A stretch of 64,000 nucleotides of DNA from Streptomyces sp. YIM 130001 (GCF_003574445.1 NZ_KZ984549.1:310001-374000); one strand, 5' to 3'. Positions 45,809 to 55,535 are shown, counted from the first letter of the stretch. The notes: a model not told the origin generated them from the letters alone. Translations and numbers: made by a program.

Positions 45809-46495
45809 ATGACCGATCAACAGGCAGCGAAGCCGAACCCCCGCATCGGTGGACGACCGTCCCTCCCCCGACGGGTCTGGAGCGCCATCGTTCGCGAGTC
45901 CGCCCCACCGCCGATACCGCGCCCCGCTCCGGGCGAGGAACAGCTCGCCGGAGGGCATCTCGCCGTCGGCGTGATCGACGACGCGATCGAGGACGGGCCG
46001 GGCAGTGACGTGCAGGGGTCCGACACGCTCGTCATCAGCGCCGAGGTACCGGGACAGGTGACCCTCCACCGCAGGGTCACCTGTCCACTGCCGATGCCCG
46101 GCAGTGGACGCCGACTTGTCGACCGAACCATCACCTTCCGTCACGCGACTCTTGATCCCTGCTTCGTGAACGACGTGCTCGTCGTCCGGTGGCCCGACGA
46201 GGTCACCAGAGCCCTGGAACCGTTCCGCCCGACAGGGCCCGGAGCACTGCGCGCACGGGCATGGAGATTCCTTTCCGGGTGCGGTGCGGTGATCGCAGTG
46301 GGCGGGATCCTGCTTACGGTGGTGACGCTCATCGGCGTGATCTTCACCGGCGGGGCGCTGTTCGCCGACCTCCCTGCATGGTTCCGGCCCGGCGTCGCGC
46401 TGACGGCGAGCATGAGTGCGGCGGTGCTGGGGCCCATCGCGTACGTCATCTGCGAGTCACGCGTCCACCGTGTGCCGTCGGAAGGTCGGCAGTGA
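45809..46495 (+). CDS. Hypothetical protein with two C-terminal membrane helices
   Basis: A 228-residue protein. Residues 1-150 are hydrophilic, with a possible small beta-sheet segment (SDTLVISAEVPGQVTL; DRTITFRHATLDPCF). Two membrane helices are predicted at about 157-178 and 189-212, and the C-terminus is basic. I do not recognise a family. Another short frame upstream (from about 45619, reading VPGLHRISPDLAFVREVLHIL) overlaps it in a different frame and might be a separate small gene or the earlier part of a broken one. GGAGCGG precedes the ATG at 45809. It may belong to a membrane-signalling pair whose partner is missing. Confidence 0.5.
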   Translation: MTDQQAAKPNPRIGGRPSLPRRVWSAIVRESAPPPIPRPAPGEEQLAGGHLAVGVIDDAIEDGPGSDVQGSDTLVISAEVPGQVTLHRRVTCPLPMPGSGRRLVDRTITFRHATLDPCFVNDVLVVRWPDEVTRALEPFRPTGPGALRARAWRFLSGCGAVIAVGGILLTVVTLIGVIFTGGALFADLPAWFRPGVALTASMSAAVLGPIAYVICESRVHRVPSEGRQ

Positions 46496-47249
46496 AGAGG
46501 GTGGGACACACGGTGCCCCCATTCCCCGGGGCCGGCCGCACCTGCCGCGCTCGGCGATCGGGGCCGCGATGCTCCGGGCACCAGGGGAATTCGCCATAGC
46601 GGCCCTCCTACCGCAACAGCTGAGGCGACACCGCAACTCGATCGCCTCCCGACGGCGTTCGCCGGTGTCGAGAGCCGACCACCCGTGGAACTGGGCAAAC
46701 GACTGGAGACGGGCCGACTCCGGCGTGCTGTGCCGGCCGAAGCGAACGGTCGGGGCTTTACGAACCCGGCGTTCCATGGGGCCGATCGAGCAAGCAGGGC
46801 GCGAGCCTCTGGCCGAGACGGGCCATGCGGCCCCCGAGCCATTCACCCGGACAAAGGCCGCCGACGGCACGTTGGCCACACATCGCCCAGGGAATGGCGA
46901 ATCGGCGCTTCGGCCCTGGGCGCACCCCAAAAGGGCGAATGCGCACGACCGGCCATTTAGCACCTTTTGCCACCCGGGGATGCCTATGGCTTTGCCGAAT
47001 GTCCACCAAGGCATGGGAAACACTTCGGAAAGAAATCTCCGATATGCGGTGTCGACTTAACCGGATCGCGACCTGACCAGCCTTGACGTGCGCATGGGCA
47101 CTTGAAAGCGTCAGCAGCGGCGCTGCCGAATCAAGCGGTCGCCTTGAACTGGCTTACCCCCACGCGAGGTTGACGCTCCATGAACGGCACCCCCCACCCG
47201 CACTTCGCCCGCCCGTGCGGCTCCACCGGCCCACCTCAGGCTTGCACAC

Positions 47250-47276
47250 GAAAACGGCTCCGCGCCAACCGTTTTC
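47250..47276. promoter_or_regulatory. 8-bp inverted repeat, leader structure or operator
   Basis: GAAAACGG and CCGTTTTC (arms within 47250-47276) with an 11-base spacer, about 130 bases upstream of the importer start codon. Could be an operator or a leader hairpin. Confidence 0.35.
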
Positions 47277-47326
47277 CGACCCGCACAGGGTCCCCATGTT
47301 CTGCCTGAGCGCCAGAGCCCCGGCGT

Positions 47327-47362
47327 CCCGTCACCACGGGCGAGCGTCCGGTCACCACCGGA
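47327..47362 (+). promoter_or_regulatory. Tandem small hairpins with identical CACC loops
   Basis: CCCGT-CACC-ACGGG (47327-47340) and TCCGGT-CACC-ACCGGA (47347-47362), six bases apart. Both lie 43-79 bases upstream of the importer start codon. They could protect the messenger, attenuate it or bind a protein. Confidence 0.35.
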
Positions 47363-47405
47363 TGAACGGGCCGAAACGACCCTAATCACGAAAGGCCGGC
47401 TACCA

Positions 47406-48389
47406 GTGCTGCGTTACCTCGCCCGCAAAATAGTCGGCTGGTTTTTGATGATCGCCATCGCGACCAACCTGACGTATTTCCTCGCCAACGCATTCCTCAA
47501 GCCCGCGTCGAACTACACCGCGCTGCGACCGCCTCGAACTCCAGCCCAGATCAACCACGCCCTGGCGCTTTACAACCTCAATCCGGACAAACCCATCATG
47601 GAACGATGGTGGCACTGGATGACCCAGCTCGTCACACACTTCGACTGGGGGCAGTCGCCGACCGGCGGCAGCGTCAACGAGCAGGTCGCCTATCGGATCC
47701 TCGTCAGTGGCCAACTGGTCCTGGGTTCAACGATCCTGTCCATCATCATCGGAGTCGGACTCGGCGTCTACACCGCCTCACGCCAGTACAAGGCCGCCGA
47801 CCGGGTGTGGCAGGGATTCTCCGTCCTCTCCTTCAACACACCCTCCGCGGTGGCCGCACTCGGGGTGGTCTTCGCCGCGATCGCGCTGAACCAGGCCATG
47901 GGCAGCACGCTGCTGCCGGTCGCCGGAGCACAGAGCCCGGACGCCTCCGGGTTCTGGGAAGTCCTGGGGTCCAGAGCAACCCACGCGATCCTGCCGACGA
48001 TCTCCCTCACGTTCATCTCCTACGCCGCGTACCACTTGTTGCAGCGCTCTCTGCTCCTGGACAACATCAACTCCGACTACGTCCGCACCGCACGGGCCAA
48101 GGGGCTGACGCGGAAGCAGGCCATCTACCGGCACGGGCTGCGGACTTCGGTCATCCCCGTCGCCACTCAGGTCGCGTTCGCGATGCCGGCCCTCTTCACC
48201 GGCGCGGTGATCGCGGAGACCGTCTTCGCCTGGCACGGCATGGGCGAGTACTTCACCAAGACCATCGGCACGAACGACGTACACGGTGTCGTCGCCGTCG
48301 CAGCCTTCGGTGCCCTCATGACAGCCGTCGGCGCGATTCTGGCCGACCTCGTCATCGTGGCCCTCGACCCCAGGATCAGGGTGAGCTGA
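47406..48389 (+). CDS. Oligopeptide-type ABC transporter permease (DppB-like)
   Basis: A 327-residue inner-membrane permease with one N-terminal and five further helices. The C-terminal EAA loop is in SDYVRTARAKGLTRKQAIYRHGLR (key A-R-A-K-G-L, near residue 223). GTG start; AAAGG precedes. It pairs with the following permease to form the channel for peptides or similar solutes. The ligand is unknown. Confidence 0.9.
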   Translation: MLRYLARKIVGWFLMIAIATNLTYFLANAFLKPASNYTALRPPRTPAQINHALALYNLNPDKPIMERWWHWMTQLVTHFDWGQSPTGGSVNEQVAYRILVSGQLVLGSTILSIIIGVGLGVYTASRQYKAADRVWQGFSVLSFNTPSAVAALGVVFAAIALNQAMGSTLLPVAGAQSPDASGFWEVLGSRATHAILPTISLTFISYAAYHLLQRSLLLDNINSDYVRTARAKGLTRKQAIYRHGLRTSVIPVATQVAFAMPALFTGAVIAETVFAWHGMGEYFTKTIGTNDVHGVVAVAAFGALMTAVGAILADLVIVALDPRIRVS

Positions 48390-48390
48390 C

Positions 48391-49350
48391 GTGGCCATCA
48401 ACACACACGGTGCAGGCTCCAACGCCGACCCCGAGACGCCTGCCGACCTGACCGAGACGCTGGAGCCGGGAAAGGCCGTCGTCCAGGGCAAGCGCCTCTC
48501 GCCGGTCAAGCTCTACACGCGTCGATTCGCGCGCAACAAGGCGGCGCTGGGCGGCCTCATCCTCTTCACCCTCCTCCTGCTGCTCTCGGTGTTCGGTCAG
48601 TACCTGACCCGCTGGGACCACGTGGAGGCCGACTTCACCGCGCTGTCCGTCGCCCCCGGAGCCGGCGATCACCTGCTGGGCACGAACGGCGCGGGCAACG
48701 ACGTCTACGCCCAGCTCATCCACGGTCTCGGCCGCTCGCTGACCATCGCCGTGACGGTGTCACTGCTGACCACAGTGATCGCCGGCCTTTTCGGCACCAC
48801 TGCCGCCTACTTCGGCGGCAAGGTCGAGCGGGTGATGCTCGGCATGGTCCACTTCCTGCTGATTCTCCCCTCGTTCCTCATCATCGCCCTGGTCGGTACG
48901 CACTACCGCGGCGAGTGGCAGGTCCTGGTCGTGGTCCTCACCCTGTTCGGCTGGATGCTCACAGCCCGGGTGATCTGGTCCCTCGCCACGTCCCTGCGCG
49001 AGCGCGAGTACGTCACGGCGGCCCGCTTCATGGGGGTCAGCTCGATGCGCATCATCGTCCGCCACCTGGTGCCCAACATCGGGTCCCTGCTCATCGTGAC
49101 GTTCACCCTCGGTGTCGCCTCGACCGTGCAGGCCGAAACGGCGCTCTCCTTCATCGGCTTCGGCGTCAAGCAGCCCGACGTGTCACTGGGCTCCATGCTC
49201 GCCGAAGGCCAGAGCACCCTGTCCACCGCTCCGTGGCTGTTCTACCTGCCCGCAGCCATGGTCGTGCTGCTCACCGTGGCGATGGCGTTGATCGGTGACG
49301 GTCTGCGCGACGCACTCGACCCCACCTCTCAGTCTGGAGGCCGCGCATGA
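48391..49350 (+). CDS. Oligopeptide-type ABC transporter permease (DppC-like)
   Basis: A 319-residue permease. It has a cytoplasmic N-terminus, a first helix near 51-70, the OppC-type block FGTTAAYFGGKVERVMLGMV (key F-G-G-K) and the EAA loop REREYVTAARFMGVSSMRII near residue 206. GTG start one base after the stop of the first permease; its end overlaps the ATPase gene by ATGA, so the four genes form one operon. Confidence 0.9.
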   Translation: MAINTHGAGSNADPETPADLTETLEPGKAVVQGKRLSPVKLYTRRFARNKAALGGLILFTLLLLLSVFGQYLTRWDHVEADFTALSVAPGAGDHLLGTNGAGNDVYAQLIHGLGRSLTIAVTVSLLTTVIAGLFGTTAAYFGGKVERVMLGMVHFLLILPSFLIIALVGTHYRGEWQVLVVVLTLFGWMLTARVIWSLATSLREREYVTAARFMGVSSMRIIVRHLVPNIGSLLIVTFTLGVASTVQAETALSFIGFGVKQPDVSLGSMLAEGQSTLSTAPWLFYLPAAMVVLLTVAMALIGDGLRDALDPTSQSGGRA

Positions 49351-51473
49351 TCGAGCAGCGCGCTGTCACGACCAAGTCCGATGTCGCCCAACCTCTGCTG
49401 TCCGTACGCGATTTGAAGGTGGCATTCCCCTCGGAAGCGGGCCGGGTGGAGGCCGTCCGCGGCGTCTCCTTCGACCTGCACCGCGGGAAGACCCTGGGCA
49501 TCGTGGGCGAGTCCGGTTCGGGCAAGTCCGTGACGTCCATGGCGATCATGGGTCTGCTGCCCGAGTACGCCTCGGTCACCGGTGAGATCACGCTCCGCGA
49601 CAGGAACATCCTCGACCTCGACGACCGAGCGATGTCCAAGGTCCGCGGCCGGCACATCGGCATGATCTTCCAGGACCCGCTGTCGTCGCTCACACCGATC
49701 TTCAGCATCGGGTCCCAGATCGTCGAAGCGCTCCAGATCCACCAGGACATTTCGTCCGCGGCCGCCTGGAAACGGGCCGTCGAACTCCTCGACCTGGTCG
49801 GCATCCCCAACCCCGACCGCCGTGCCAAGGGATTCCCGCACGAGTTCTCGGGTGGCATGCGCCAGCGGGCCGTCATCGCCATGGCGATCGCCAACGACCC
49901 CGACCTGATCATCGCGGACGAACCCACCACCGCGCTCGACGTCACCGTGCAGGCCCAGATCCTCGACGTCCTCAAGACCGCCCAGCGCGAGACCGGGGCC
50001 GCGGTCATCATGATCACCCATGACCTCGGGGTGGTGGCCGGCTCGGCCGACGACGTCATGGTGATGTACGCCGGCCGCCCGGTCGAGCGCGCCGGAGTGG
50101 ACACGCTGTTCTCGCGACCGCGTATGCCGTACACCATCGGTCTGATGGGTGCCATCCCCCGCCTGGACGACAGCGACAGGAACGCCCTGACCCCGGTCCC
50201 CGGCACCCCGCCGCTCCTGGTGGATCTGCCCGACGCCTGCCCGTTCGCGGCGCGTTGCCCCGTGGCGGAGGACTCGTGCCGGGCTGCCGAACCGACCCTG
50301 TTGACGGTCGACACGGACGACAGCGGCGGCGCACACACCGTCGCTTGCAGGCGTGCGCCGGAGATCGACGACGGCGCCATCGACGGTCGGCCGATCTACC
50401 CCCTCCCGCCCATCCCGGAGAACCGGGCCATCGCCGTGCCGCGCGAGGAACGATCGAAGGTACTGGAACTCTCCGGTGTCACCAAGACGTTCCCGCTCAC
50501 CAAGGGCGGCCTGCTCAAGCGCAAGGTGGGCACCGTCTTCGCCGTCAACGGCATCGACTTGGACATCCGTGAGGGAGAGACGCTCGGACTCGTCGGCGAA
50601 TCGGGGTGCGGAAAGACCACCACGCTCCTCGAGATCATGGGGCTGAAGCCGCCGGAGCAGGGCAGCATCGCCGTCTGCGGCCACGACACAGCGGAACTGA
50701 AGCGCAAGCAGGACATCAGCTCGGTCCGCCGGAACATCCAGATGATGTTCCAGGACCCCATGGGGGCACTGGACCCCCGCATGACGGTCTTCGACATCCT
50801 CGCGGAGCCCCTCCGCGCGGTCGGTGAACGCGACAAGCAGGTGCTCAGCACCCACGTCGCGGAGCTCATGGAACTGGTGGGGCTCGACCCCGAGCACCGC
50901 GATCGCTTCCCCGGTGCCTTCTCCGGCGGGCAGCGGCAACGCATCGGCATCGCCCGGGCCCTCGCCACCAAGCCGCAGTTGCTCGTCCTCGACGAGCCGG
51001 TCTCGGCCCTCGACGTATCGGTGCAGGCCGGTGTCATCAACCTGCTCAACGAGCTCAAGGCCGAACTGGGCCTGTCCTACCTCCTCGTCGCCCACGACCT
51101 GTCGGTGGTGCGCCACATCTCCGATCGTGTGGCGGTGATGTATCTGGGACGGATCGTCGAGATCGGTACCACCGACTCCCTCTTCGACGACCCCAGACAC
51201 CCCTACACGAAGGCGCTCCTCTCCGCGATCCCGCTGCCCGATCCGGTCGCGGAACGCAGCCGGGAACGCGTCCTGCTGAAGGGCGACCTTCCCAGCCCGA
51301 CCGACGATCAGCCGGGCTGCCGGTTCGTCACCAGGTGCCCGCTCCACCTGACTCTGTCGGAGCCGCAGAAGGAGCAGTGCCGCGGGGCCACTCCGGAACT
51401 CACGGCGAGGGGAGACACCGACCACCGCGACGCATGCCACTTCGCGGACACGACCGCGTCTGTAGACAAGTGA
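49347..51473 (+). CDS. Fused double ATPase of the oligopeptide ABC importer (DppD-DppF)
   Basis: A 708-residue protein with two ABC domains in one chain. Domain 1 has Walker A GESGSGKS near residue 52, signature FSGGMRQR near 167 and Walker B LIIADEPT. Domain 2 has Walker A GESGCGKT near 416, signature FSGGQRQRIGIARAL near 526 and LLVLDEPV. Each domain ends with the oligopeptide-transporter C-terminal Cys cluster (ACPFAARCPVAEDSC; GCRFVTRCPLHL), where an iron-sulfur cluster can sit in this family. Fusion of the two ATPases is a common arrangement. Confidence 0.93.
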   Translation: MIEQRAVTTKSDVAQPLLSVRDLKVAFPSEAGRVEAVRGVSFDLHRGKTLGIVGESGSGKSVTSMAIMGLLPEYASVTGEITLRDRNILDLDDRAMSKVRGRHIGMIFQDPLSSLTPIFSIGSQIVEALQIHQDISSAAAWKRAVELLDLVGIPNPDRRAKGFPHEFSGGMRQRAVIAMAIANDPDLIIADEPTTALDVTVQAQILDVLKTAQRETGAAVIMITHDLGVVAGSADDVMVMYAGRPVERAGVDTLFSRPRMPYTIGLMGAIPRLDDSDRNALTPVPGTPPLLVDLPDACPFAARCPVAEDSCRAAEPTLLTVDTDDSGGAHTVACRRAPEIDDGAIDGRPIYPLPPIPENRAIAVPREERSKVLELSGVTKTFPLTKGGLLKRKVGTVFAVNGIDLDIREGETLGLVGESGCGKTTTLLEIMGLKPPEQGSIAVCGHDTAELKRKQDISSVRRNIQMMFQDPMGALDPRMTVFDILAEPLRAVGERDKQVLSTHVAELMELVGLDPEHRDRFPGAFSGGQRQRIGIARALATKPQLLVLDEPVSALDVSVQAGVINLLNELKAELGLSYLLVAHDLSVVRHISDRVAVMYLGRIVEIGTTDSLFDDPRHPYTKALLSAIPLPDPVAERSRERVLLKGDLPSPTDDQPGCRFVTRCPLHLTLSEPQKEQCRGATPELTARGDTDHRDACHFADTTASVDK

Positions 51474-51487
51474 ACTGAAAGGCTGTC

Positions 51488-53191
51488 ATGAGAAAGATCA
51501 AACTGAGTGCAGTGGCTTTCGCCGCCGCGGCCTCCCTCATCCTCTCCGGGTGCGGCGGCGGTGACTCCGACGACTCCGGGCAGAAGAACTCCAAGGGTGC
51601 CACCTCGGAGAAGGACGTACTGACGTCGTACAACCCCCAGTCGGCGAGCAACCTCAAGCAGGGGGGCAAGCTGACGCTCCCCATCGTGGAGATTCCCGAC
51701 CAGCTCAACCACCTGCACGGCAACGCCGTGCTGTACAGCTCCAAGCTCGCCTGGTTCTACCAGCCGCAGCTGTCCTTCAACGACCCGAAGGGCAAAGTCA
51801 CTTACAACAAGGACTACCTCAGTGACGTCAAGCAGGAGGAGGTGGACGGCAACACCCAGGTCACCTACGACATCAACCCGAAGGCCAAGTGGAACGACGG
51901 CCAGGACATGGACTGGACGATGTTCCGGGACTCCTGGAAGGCGCAGAACGGCAAGGACAAGGAGTTCAGCGTCGGCTCCACCGACGGGTACTCCAACATC
52001 GCGTCGGTGAAGAAGGGCAAGAACGCCAAGCAGGCGATCATCACCTACGACGGCACGTTCGTGTACTGGAAGTCCCTGTTCGCCTGGGTCGTCAACCCGC
52101 ACATCGCGAAGTCCGGCCCCTTCAACGAGGCGTACGTGAACAAGCCCCACCCGGAGTGGGGCGCCGGTCCGTACACCATCTCCAAGTTCGACTCCAAGGG
52201 CGGCACCGTCACCTTCAAGCCCAACCCCAAGTGGTGGGGCGCCAAACCGCATCTGGACGAACTCACCTTCATGCAGATGGAGGAGAGCGCCGCCGTCAAC
52301 GCATTCAAGAACGGCCAGATCGACGCGGTCGAGGTGAAGAGCGGGGAGCAGGTCAACCAGGTGAAGTCGGTGAAGGGCACCGAGCTGCGCCGCGGCACGA
52401 CCACCTCCAACAACCTCCTGGTCTTCAACAGCACTTCGCCGCAGTTGAAGGACCCCGCGGTGCGCAAGGCCGTGATGCAGGGCATCGACCGTTCCCAGCT
52501 CGCCAAGATCACCTTCCAGGGACTCGGCTACACCGAGCCCCTGCCCGGGTCCTTCAACCTCTACCCCTTCCAGAAGGGGTACCAGGACAACTTCGGCAAG
52601 CTGGTGAAGTTCGACGCCGAGGCCGCGAAGAAGGGCTTGGATGCCGCGGGTTGGAAGACCGGCTCGGACGGCGTGCGCGAGAAGGGCGGCAAGAAGCTGA
52701 AGCTGACCTTCCCCACCATCGGTGACAGGTCCACCACCAAGGCACGTGCCACGGCCATGGCCCAGATGCTGAAGGGAATCGGCGTCAAGCTGGACATCGA
52801 TGCGCGCCCCTCCGCCGACTTCAACAAGGTGTTCAGCAAGCGTGCCTTCGACATCTTCGGCATGGGCTTCATCTCGAGCGACCCGAACGGAATGATGTAC
52901 ATCTGCCAGATGTACTGCTCCGACTCCACCCTCAACGTCTCCCGCTCGACCCCGAAGAGCATGGACAAGGACGTCAAGGCCGTCTCCAAGCTCCCGACCC
53001 TGGACGAGCAGCTCAAGGCGGGCAACGAGGTCGAGTTGAAGGCCATGAAGACGTACGGCATCATGCCGACGCATAACGGCCCCACCGTCTGGGCCGTCAA
53101 GAAGGGTCTGGCCAACTACGGCTCGGCCCAGTTCTACGGCCACTACGGTGTCCAGGGCCCGCCCACCACGATCGGCTGGCAGAAGAAGTAG
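51488..53191 (+). CDS. Substrate-binding lipoprotein of the oligopeptide ABC importer
   Basis: A 567-residue SBP_bac_5-family lipoprotein. The signal ends with the lipobox LILSG-C22, so it is anchored outside the membrane, with a Ser/Gly/Lys linker. The rest is the large two-lobe periplasmic-binding fold (HGNAVLYSSKLAWFYQPQLSF and DPAVRKAVMQGIDRSQLAKI). It binds the ligand and delivers it to the two permeases. The ligand could be a peptide, a siderophore-type or a nickel-like solute. Confidence 0.92.
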   Translation: MRKIKLSAVAFAAAASLILSGCGGGDSDDSGQKNSKGATSEKDVLTSYNPQSASNLKQGGKLTLPIVEIPDQLNHLHGNAVLYSSKLAWFYQPQLSFNDPKGKVTYNKDYLSDVKQEEVDGNTQVTYDINPKAKWNDGQDMDWTMFRDSWKAQNGKDKEFSVGSTDGYSNIASVKKGKNAKQAIITYDGTFVYWKSLFAWVVNPHIAKSGPFNEAYVNKPHPEWGAGPYTISKFDSKGGTVTFKPNPKWWGAKPHLDELTFMQMEESAAVNAFKNGQIDAVEVKSGEQVNQVKSVKGTELRRGTTTSNNLLVFNSTSPQLKDPAVRKAVMQGIDRSQLAKITFQGLGYTEPLPGSFNLYPFQKGYQDNFGKLVKFDAEAAKKGLDAAGWKTGSDGVREKGGKKLKLTFPTIGDRSTTKARATAMAQMLKGIGVKLDIDARPSADFNKVFSKRAFDIFGMGFISSDPNGMMYICQMYCSDSTLNVSRSTPKSMDKDVKAVSKLPTLDEQLKAGNEVELKAMKTYGIMPTHNGPTVWAVKKGLANYGSAQFYGHYGVQGPPTTIGWQKK

Positions 53192-53203
53192 TCCACGGCA
53201 CCG

Positions 53204-53238
53204 GGGGCTCCGCCGCAGCAGGTACGCGGCGGAGCCCC
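53204..53238 (+). terminator. Terminator of the oligopeptide importer operon
   Basis: Perfect 13-bp arms (GGGGCTCCGCCGC at 53204-53216 and its complement at 53226-53238) with a nine-base loop, 13 bases after the lipoprotein stop codon. Confidence 0.8.
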
Positions 53239-53788
53239 TGCTGTCTGTCACGGGCGCGTGTGCGGCGGATCGGAACCGCGCGGCGCCGGGACGCCCTCAC
53301 CGGCTCCTGACACGTCGCGTTGTGCCTGCTGCCGGCCTCAAAGTCGGCAACCCCATGGACAGTTGCACCGGACAGTTCGACGGGCCCGCTGACTCCCGCG
53401 GCCGCCGACACACATGGCCGCGGCGAACCACCCAGGTGCCGTTCCAGCGGTGCCCGCCCGCCACAGTGGGTCGCCGAGGCCCGGCTCCTTCGCGGACCCG
53501 GCAGCACCGATCGTTCGACGTTCAGCGCAGTTCGAGCGGTTGGAACCGCGGGCGACTGCACGCGCTCATCTGCTCGGACAACTGCCGTCAGCCGTCAGCC
53601 GTCAGAGCTGGATACGGCCACTCCCCTGCCCAACTGCCGTACGACATAGGCGCTGTGCCGATGACGGCCGCCGGACAGATCCCGCGCAGCGCCCATTTGT
53701 CGCGCCGCCATGAAGGTCCTCTGCTCAAGGGGCGATAGATCCCCGTCCTCACGTTCGCCCGCCCCACATAGCGATCACGCCGGACGCG
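53239..53788. other. 550-base interval without a convincing gene
   Basis: Between the importer terminator and the HxlR gene. Open frames are short and lack recognisable domains. It contains a GCCGTCA unit repeated three times in tandem (53584-53604). Confidence 0.5.
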
Positions 53789-54265
53789 TCACACAGAGCC
53801 TTGATCATCCGCCGCCACCCGTGATGCCGGTCGACCGGGCTGGTCGAGGCTGTCGGCGCGGCGGTTGTTGAGCTCGATGGCGTGCATGTGTTCTTCGGCC
53901 CATGCGCGCAGGCTCCCGAGCGGCACCTCGAGAGAGAGCCCCAGGTCCGTGAGTGCGTAATACACGCCGGGCGGCACGCTGGGTTCGACGCGGCGCGCCA
54001 CCAGTCCGTCCCGGGTGAGGTTCTGCAGCGTCACGGAGAGCATCTTCTGGGAGATCCCAGGCATGCGACGCCGCAGTGCCGAGAAGCGGAGCTCATCCGG
54101 GGCGGCTTCGGACAGCGCTTTGATCGCCATCGAGGTCCACTTCGTGCCGATGCGGTCGAGCAGCATCCGGGTCGGGCACTTCGGGTCGAAGAGATCTCCC
54201 TGCCTCACCACGGTCACCTGAACCTCACCACCTGAATCGAAAGTGCCGTCTTGGGGAGCATGCAC
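53789..54265 (-). CDS. HxlR-family transcriptional regulator
   Basis: A 158-residue winged-helix regulator. CPTRMLLDRIGTKWTSMAIKAL (key C-P-T and D-R-I-G-T-K-W) and the winged helix LRFSALRRRMPGISQKMLSVTL near residue 58 are those of HxlR/YodB proteins. The Cys may be a redox sensor. The start could be ATG at 54265 or GTG at 54217, which has GAGG five bases upstream. It is divergent from the alpha/beta hydrolase gene, which it probably controls through the half-sites at 54276-54302. Confidence 0.9.
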   Translation of the reverse strand: MHAPQDGTFDSGGEVQVTVVRQGDLFDPKCPTRMLLDRIGTKWTSMAIKALSEAAPDELRFSALRRRMPGISQKMLSVTLQNLTRDGLVARRVEPSVPPGVYYALTDLGLSLEVPLGSLRAWAEEHMHAIELNNRRADSLDQPGRPASRVAADDQGSV

Positions 54266-54275
54266 TGGTTCCCTA

Positions 54276-54302
54276 CAGTATCCACGTCACCTTTGGTTAC
54301 TG
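54276..54302. promoter_or_regulatory. Inverted CAGTAwCC half-sites, probable HxlR operator
   Basis: CAGTATCC (54276-54283) and GGTTACTG (54295-54302) are inverted copies with one mismatch and an 11-base spacer, in the short space between the HxlR gene and the hydrolase gene. Confidence 0.6.
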
Positions 54303-54319
54303 CCTGCCTGGAGCTACCC

Positions 54320-55147
54320 ATGCCCGAATTGCGCCGCATTCCCGTCAATGGCATCGAGTTGAACGTGGCACTGACCGGCTCGGGTCCGGCCGTACTCCTC
54401 CTACACGGCTTCCCCCACACCTGGCAGCTCTGGAGCGAAGTCATCGCGGGCCTCGGTGGCGGGTACCGGATCATCGCGCCGGACCTCCGCGGGTTCGGCG
54501 CCAGTACACGGGCCGCGACGGGTTGCGACGCGAAGTCGCTGTCCGAGGACGCCGCGGCTCTCCTCGAAGCGCTCGACGTACCCTCGGCAACCGTGGTCGG
54601 TATCGACGCCGGCACCCCGCCGGCCTTCCTTCTCGCCCTGGAACGACCCGAGTTGGTGCACCGCCTCGTCGTCATGGAAGGCCTGGTCGGCCGCCTGCCC
54701 GGAGCCGAGGAGTTCCTCCGCCAGGGCGCTCCGTGGTGGTTCGGTTTCCACGCGGTACCCGGGCTGGCGGAGGAGGTACTCGTGGGGAACGAAGCCCGAT
54801 ACATCGACTTCTTCCTCGACGCCGGAACCCTCGGCCAGGGCCTACCCGCGCACCTGCGTGACGCCTTCGTCGAGGCCTACACCGGACGGGACGCGCTGCG
54901 CTGCGCGTTCGCCTACTACCGCGCCCTGCCCGACAGCGCGGCGCAGATCGAGCGAGCGGTCGCCGCCAAGCGGCTGACCGTGCCGACGATGAGCGTGGGA
55001 GCTCACCCGGTGGGAAGAGCGCTCGAACAGCAACTCCGGCCGATCGCCGACGATTTGGCAGGGCACCTGATCGAGGACTGCGGCCACATCATTCCCCTGC
55101 ACCGCCCCGATGCCCTGCTCCAGCTACTCCACCCGTTCCTGGCGTGA
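54320..55147 (+). CDS. Alpha/beta hydrolase (epoxide-hydrolase/haloalkane-dehalogenase-like)
   Basis: A 275-residue enzyme. The oxyanion segment is LLLHGFPHTW, the nucleophile elbow VVGIDAGTPPA has Asp at the nucleophile position (VVGID-A-G), as in epoxide hydrolases and dehalogenases, and the catalytic His is in DCGHIIPLHRPD. The start at 54320 is preceded by GGAG. Its promoter is shared with the divergent HxlR regulator. Confidence 0.88.
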   Translation: MPELRRIPVNGIELNVALTGSGPAVLLLHGFPHTWQLWSEVIAGLGGGYRIIAPDLRGFGASTRAATGCDAKSLSEDAAALLEALDVPSATVVGIDAGTPPAFLLALERPELVHRLVVMEGLVGRLPGAEEFLRQGAPWWFGFHAVPGLAEEVLVGNEARYIDFFLDAGTLGQGLPAHLRDAFVEAYTGRDALRCAFAYYRALPDSAAQIERAVAAKRLTVPTMSVGAHPVGRALEQQLRPIADDLAGHLIEDCGHIIPLHRPDALLQLLHPFLA

Positions 55148-55535
55148 CCCGCACGGCAATCGGGCCCACGCTCTCGGTCGAGGCAGTGACTTCGCCACCG
55201 ATGACGCCCGAGAATCACCAGTGGCGCGCCAGCCCTGAGCGCGGCGGAGAACGGAGCCGCGAGACGGGATCGCCATGCGCCCCAGGACATGGTGACGTTG
55301 TCCGCCAATAGTCCGGGCACTCACGGCGGCGTGGAGCATCCGCACACCGCTCGGCGAAGGGCCTACTACCGGCCCCCGCAGCGCACACACCCACCGACAA
55401 GCGGCGTTCCCCGACTGAATCGGCTGGATCGCCTGGTGCAGCTACCGCTGGCCCACATCGACATCACGGCCCACACCCGCCCTGGCCACCGCATCACCAG
55501 CCTCTTCGGACAACACCCCCTGGGACGCCGTGCGT
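55148..55535. other. 390-base interval with no assigned gene
   Basis: Between the hydrolase stop and the end of the HTH-ClpN gene. One rightward open frame spans 55289-55627 but runs into the ClpN gene on the opposite strand and shows no domain. I see no convincing terminator hairpin. Confidence 0.4.

Larger units (their letters stand above)
46496..47405. other. 910-base gene-poor leader region before the ABC importer
   Basis: No convincing gene is visible. GC content is lower than in the flanking genes at about 46930-47070. Near the importer it holds an 8-bp inverted repeat and two small hairpins, described separately. A TTGACG at 47083-47088 could be a -35 element, but I could not find a good -10. 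The interval probably holds a long untranslated leader. Confidence 0.5.

Noticed and set aside
47083..47110. TTGACG as -35 element of the oligopeptide importer promoter
   Set aside because: No acceptable -10 hexamer lies at 16-19 bases, so the promoter was not called.
49329..51440. A 703-codon open frame opposite the double ATPase
   Set aside because: Antisense shadow of a well-conserved double-ABC gene. No motifs and no ribosome-binding signal.
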